Positions 12,515 through 13,557 of a DNA stretch of 13,557 nt are shown here, one piece after another; positions within the stretch are counted from its first letter, which is position 1, and every line of letters starts with the position of its first letter. The stretch comes from CAYVDH01 sp964450355 (GTDB lineage Bacteria; Bacteroidota; Bacteroidia; NS11-12g; UBA955), in the NCBI GenBank assembly GCA_964450355.1, contig CAYVDH010000091.1, forward strand, positions 1 through 13,557. The letters are read 5' to 3'. A model generated the notes under the pieces. The model saw only the letters and a list, made by a program, of their open reading frames with translations. It made no database searches and had not been told where the DNA came from. The translations under genes were made by a program, and so were the position numbers.

Positions 12515-13285
12515 TTGAAACTGTTTTATAAACAATATGGACAAGAGGGTAAGCCTCTGTTTATTTTGCATGGCATTTTTGGTATGTTAGACAATTGGCA
12601 TAACATTGCCAAACAACTATCAGAACAAGGTTTTATGGTATTTACAATTGATGCCAGGAACCATGGGCAATCACCCCACAGTGATGAGATGAGTTATCAA
12701 TTGATGGCTGAGGATGTGATAGAATTAGCAGATGATTTAGGTTTTGAAACTTTCATTTTGATGGGGCATAGCATGGGTGGTAAAACAGCCATGTGGACAG
12801 CCAATCAATTTGGTAATAGATTGGAGAAATTAATCTTAGTTGATATTGCTCCAAAAACATACAACGCTGGCCACTTAACTTATTTTGATGCATTTGAGCA
12901 AATTCCATGGAATACACTTAGCTCAAGAAAGGAAATTGATGAGGCTTTGATGGAATATGAAAGCAACATGGGGGTAAGGTTGTTTTTAGCTAAGAACATA
13001 GATAGAAATGAAAATGGAAGCTTTTCTGTAAAATGCAACATTAAAGCAATAAAAAAAGCCTACACTGAAATAATCAGTGAATTGCACTTTGACTCCATTT
13101 TTAATCAACCTACTTTCTTTTTGTTAGGTGAAAATTCAAGGTATTTAAAAGAGGAAGACAAGCCATCTATTTTACAGTATTTTCCAAGTTCAGTGTTTAT
13201 GAATGTAAGCAATGCTGGGCATTGGGTTCATGCAGATAATCCTAAGGAGTTTTTAGAAAAATTGATTGGTTTTATACAAAGCTAA
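12515..13285 (+). CDS. alpha/beta hydrolase, YbfF-like esterase
   Basis: 256 residues, cytoplasmic. Features of the alpha/beta hydrolase fold appear in order: oxyanion loop LHGIFG (18-23), DARNHGQSP (46-54), nucleophile elbow GHSMGG with S86, VDIAP with D110, and catalytic H236 in AGHWVHADNP. D110 after the strand following the nucleophile, together with a Ser in GENSRYL at the usual acid position, resembles E. coli YbfF, an acyl-CoA/short-chain ester hydrolase. The substrate here is unknown. The start appears to be TTG at 12515, 6 bases after the sucA stop, since the strand MKLFYKQYGQEGKPLFILHG is needed for the fold and no ATG precedes it. It is probably co-transcribed with sucA. Confidence 0.88.
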   Translation: MKLFYKQYGQEGKPLFILHGIFGMLDNWHNIAKQLSEQGFMVFTIDARNHGQSPHSDEMSYQLMAEDVIELADDLGFETFILMGHSMGGKTAMWTANQFGNRLEKLILVDIAPKTYNAGHLTYFDAFEQIPWNTLSSRKEIDEALMEYESNMGVRLFLAKNIDRNENGSFSVKCNIKAIKKAYTEIISELHFDSIFNQPTFFLLGENSRYLKEEDKPSILQYFPSSVFMNVSNAGHWVHADNPKEFLEKLIGFIQS

Positions 13286-13557
13286 TTATTCTTTAGATTT
13301 TTGTCTCTCATTAATTTTTTCAAATCCCTTTTTTTAAGTTTATATCCATCAGTAGTTAATACACTATATTTAAATCTTTTTGATTTTAATTTGCTGCCAT
13401 TATATAATAAGACAGACTCAACACCAATTGCAGTGCCCATAGCCATAATAAAAATACCTGCACCTTCAAACCCAACATCATAGGATATTTTACCTGTAAA
13501 AATCACAATAAATGAAACTAATCCTACACAGACACTTCCAAGCTTATGTATAGTTTT
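13282..13557 (-). CDS. partial hypothetical membrane protein, runs off the right edge
   Basis: The reading frame is open from the window end to a TAG at 13282-13284, giving at least 91 residues. A GTG at 13506 could be read as a start, but the frame continues upstream (KTIHKLGSVCVGLVSF...), so the true start is probably outside. Two hydrophobic stretches are visible: GSVCVGLVSFIVIFTG and GFEGAGIFIMAMGTAIGVESVLL. A basic soluble tail follows (KLKSKRFKYS...KKRDLKKLMRDKNLKNN). I do not recognise a family. Its stop overlaps the hydrolase stop by two bases, with the genes convergent. Confidence 0.5.
   Translation of the reverse strand, partial: KTIHKLGSVCVGLVSFIVIFTGKISYDVGFEGAGIFIMAMGTAIGVESVLLYNGSKLKSKRFKYSVLTTDGYKLKKRDLKKLMRDKNLKNN

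Noticed and set aside
1..13557. tRNA and rRNA genes
   Set aside because: I found no cloverleaf with a T-loop GTTCRA pattern or ribosomal RNA segment on either strand by eye; the GC-rich island at 9072-9146 does not fold as a tRNA.

Overview
The window looks like chromosomal DNA from a member of the Bacteroidota. The evidence is strong AT richness, start codons without obvious Shine-Dalgarno sequences, several matches to the Bacteroidota promoter (TTTG or TTG, about 19-20 bases, then TAnnTTTG), a type IX secretion-like C-terminal tail, and a 901-residue 2-oxoglutarate dehydrogenase E1. The genus cannot be told from the sequence.

There are two parts. The left part (about 428-8748) is accessory DNA: eight short units, all on the + strand, holding one to three genes each. 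In order they are: a von Willebrand factor A (vWA) surface protein; a redox set (thioredoxin-like protein, DUF2024, Cys-rich MarR); a DinB-like protein; a two-helix membrane protein plus a CDI-type immunity protein; an unknown protein; an outer-membrane barrel; an exported Mn-type superoxide dismutase; and a HigB/HigA-type toxin-antitoxin pair. After each unit, usually 4-30 bases past the stop, lies a related 13-base motif approximating GCCAGCAGGTAAC. It generally opens an imperfect palindrome that ends near CGTTA or GTTA. Three repeat families recur (2047/5003, 4173/8611, 428/7641). In two of them sequence identity stops exactly at GTTA, as expected of cassette junctions. This resembles an integron cassette array of non-canonical type; no integrase lies in the window.

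The right part (about 9240-13557) looks like core genome: an Lrp/AsnC regulator on the - strand, divergent from sucA, then an alpha/beta hydrolase six bases after sucA, and finally a partial membrane protein on the - strand. The Lrp-sucA spacer holds two -7 boxes that form the arms of a perfect inverted repeat. Between the two parts (8749-9239) is a gene-free stretch with a short GC-rich, self-complementary island at about 9072-9146.

The best regulatory find is a shared operator, AGTT-N5-AACT, placed identically against the -7 boxes of the thioredoxin-like promoter and the DUF2024-marR promoter. It predicts autoregulation by the Cys-rich MarR protein.
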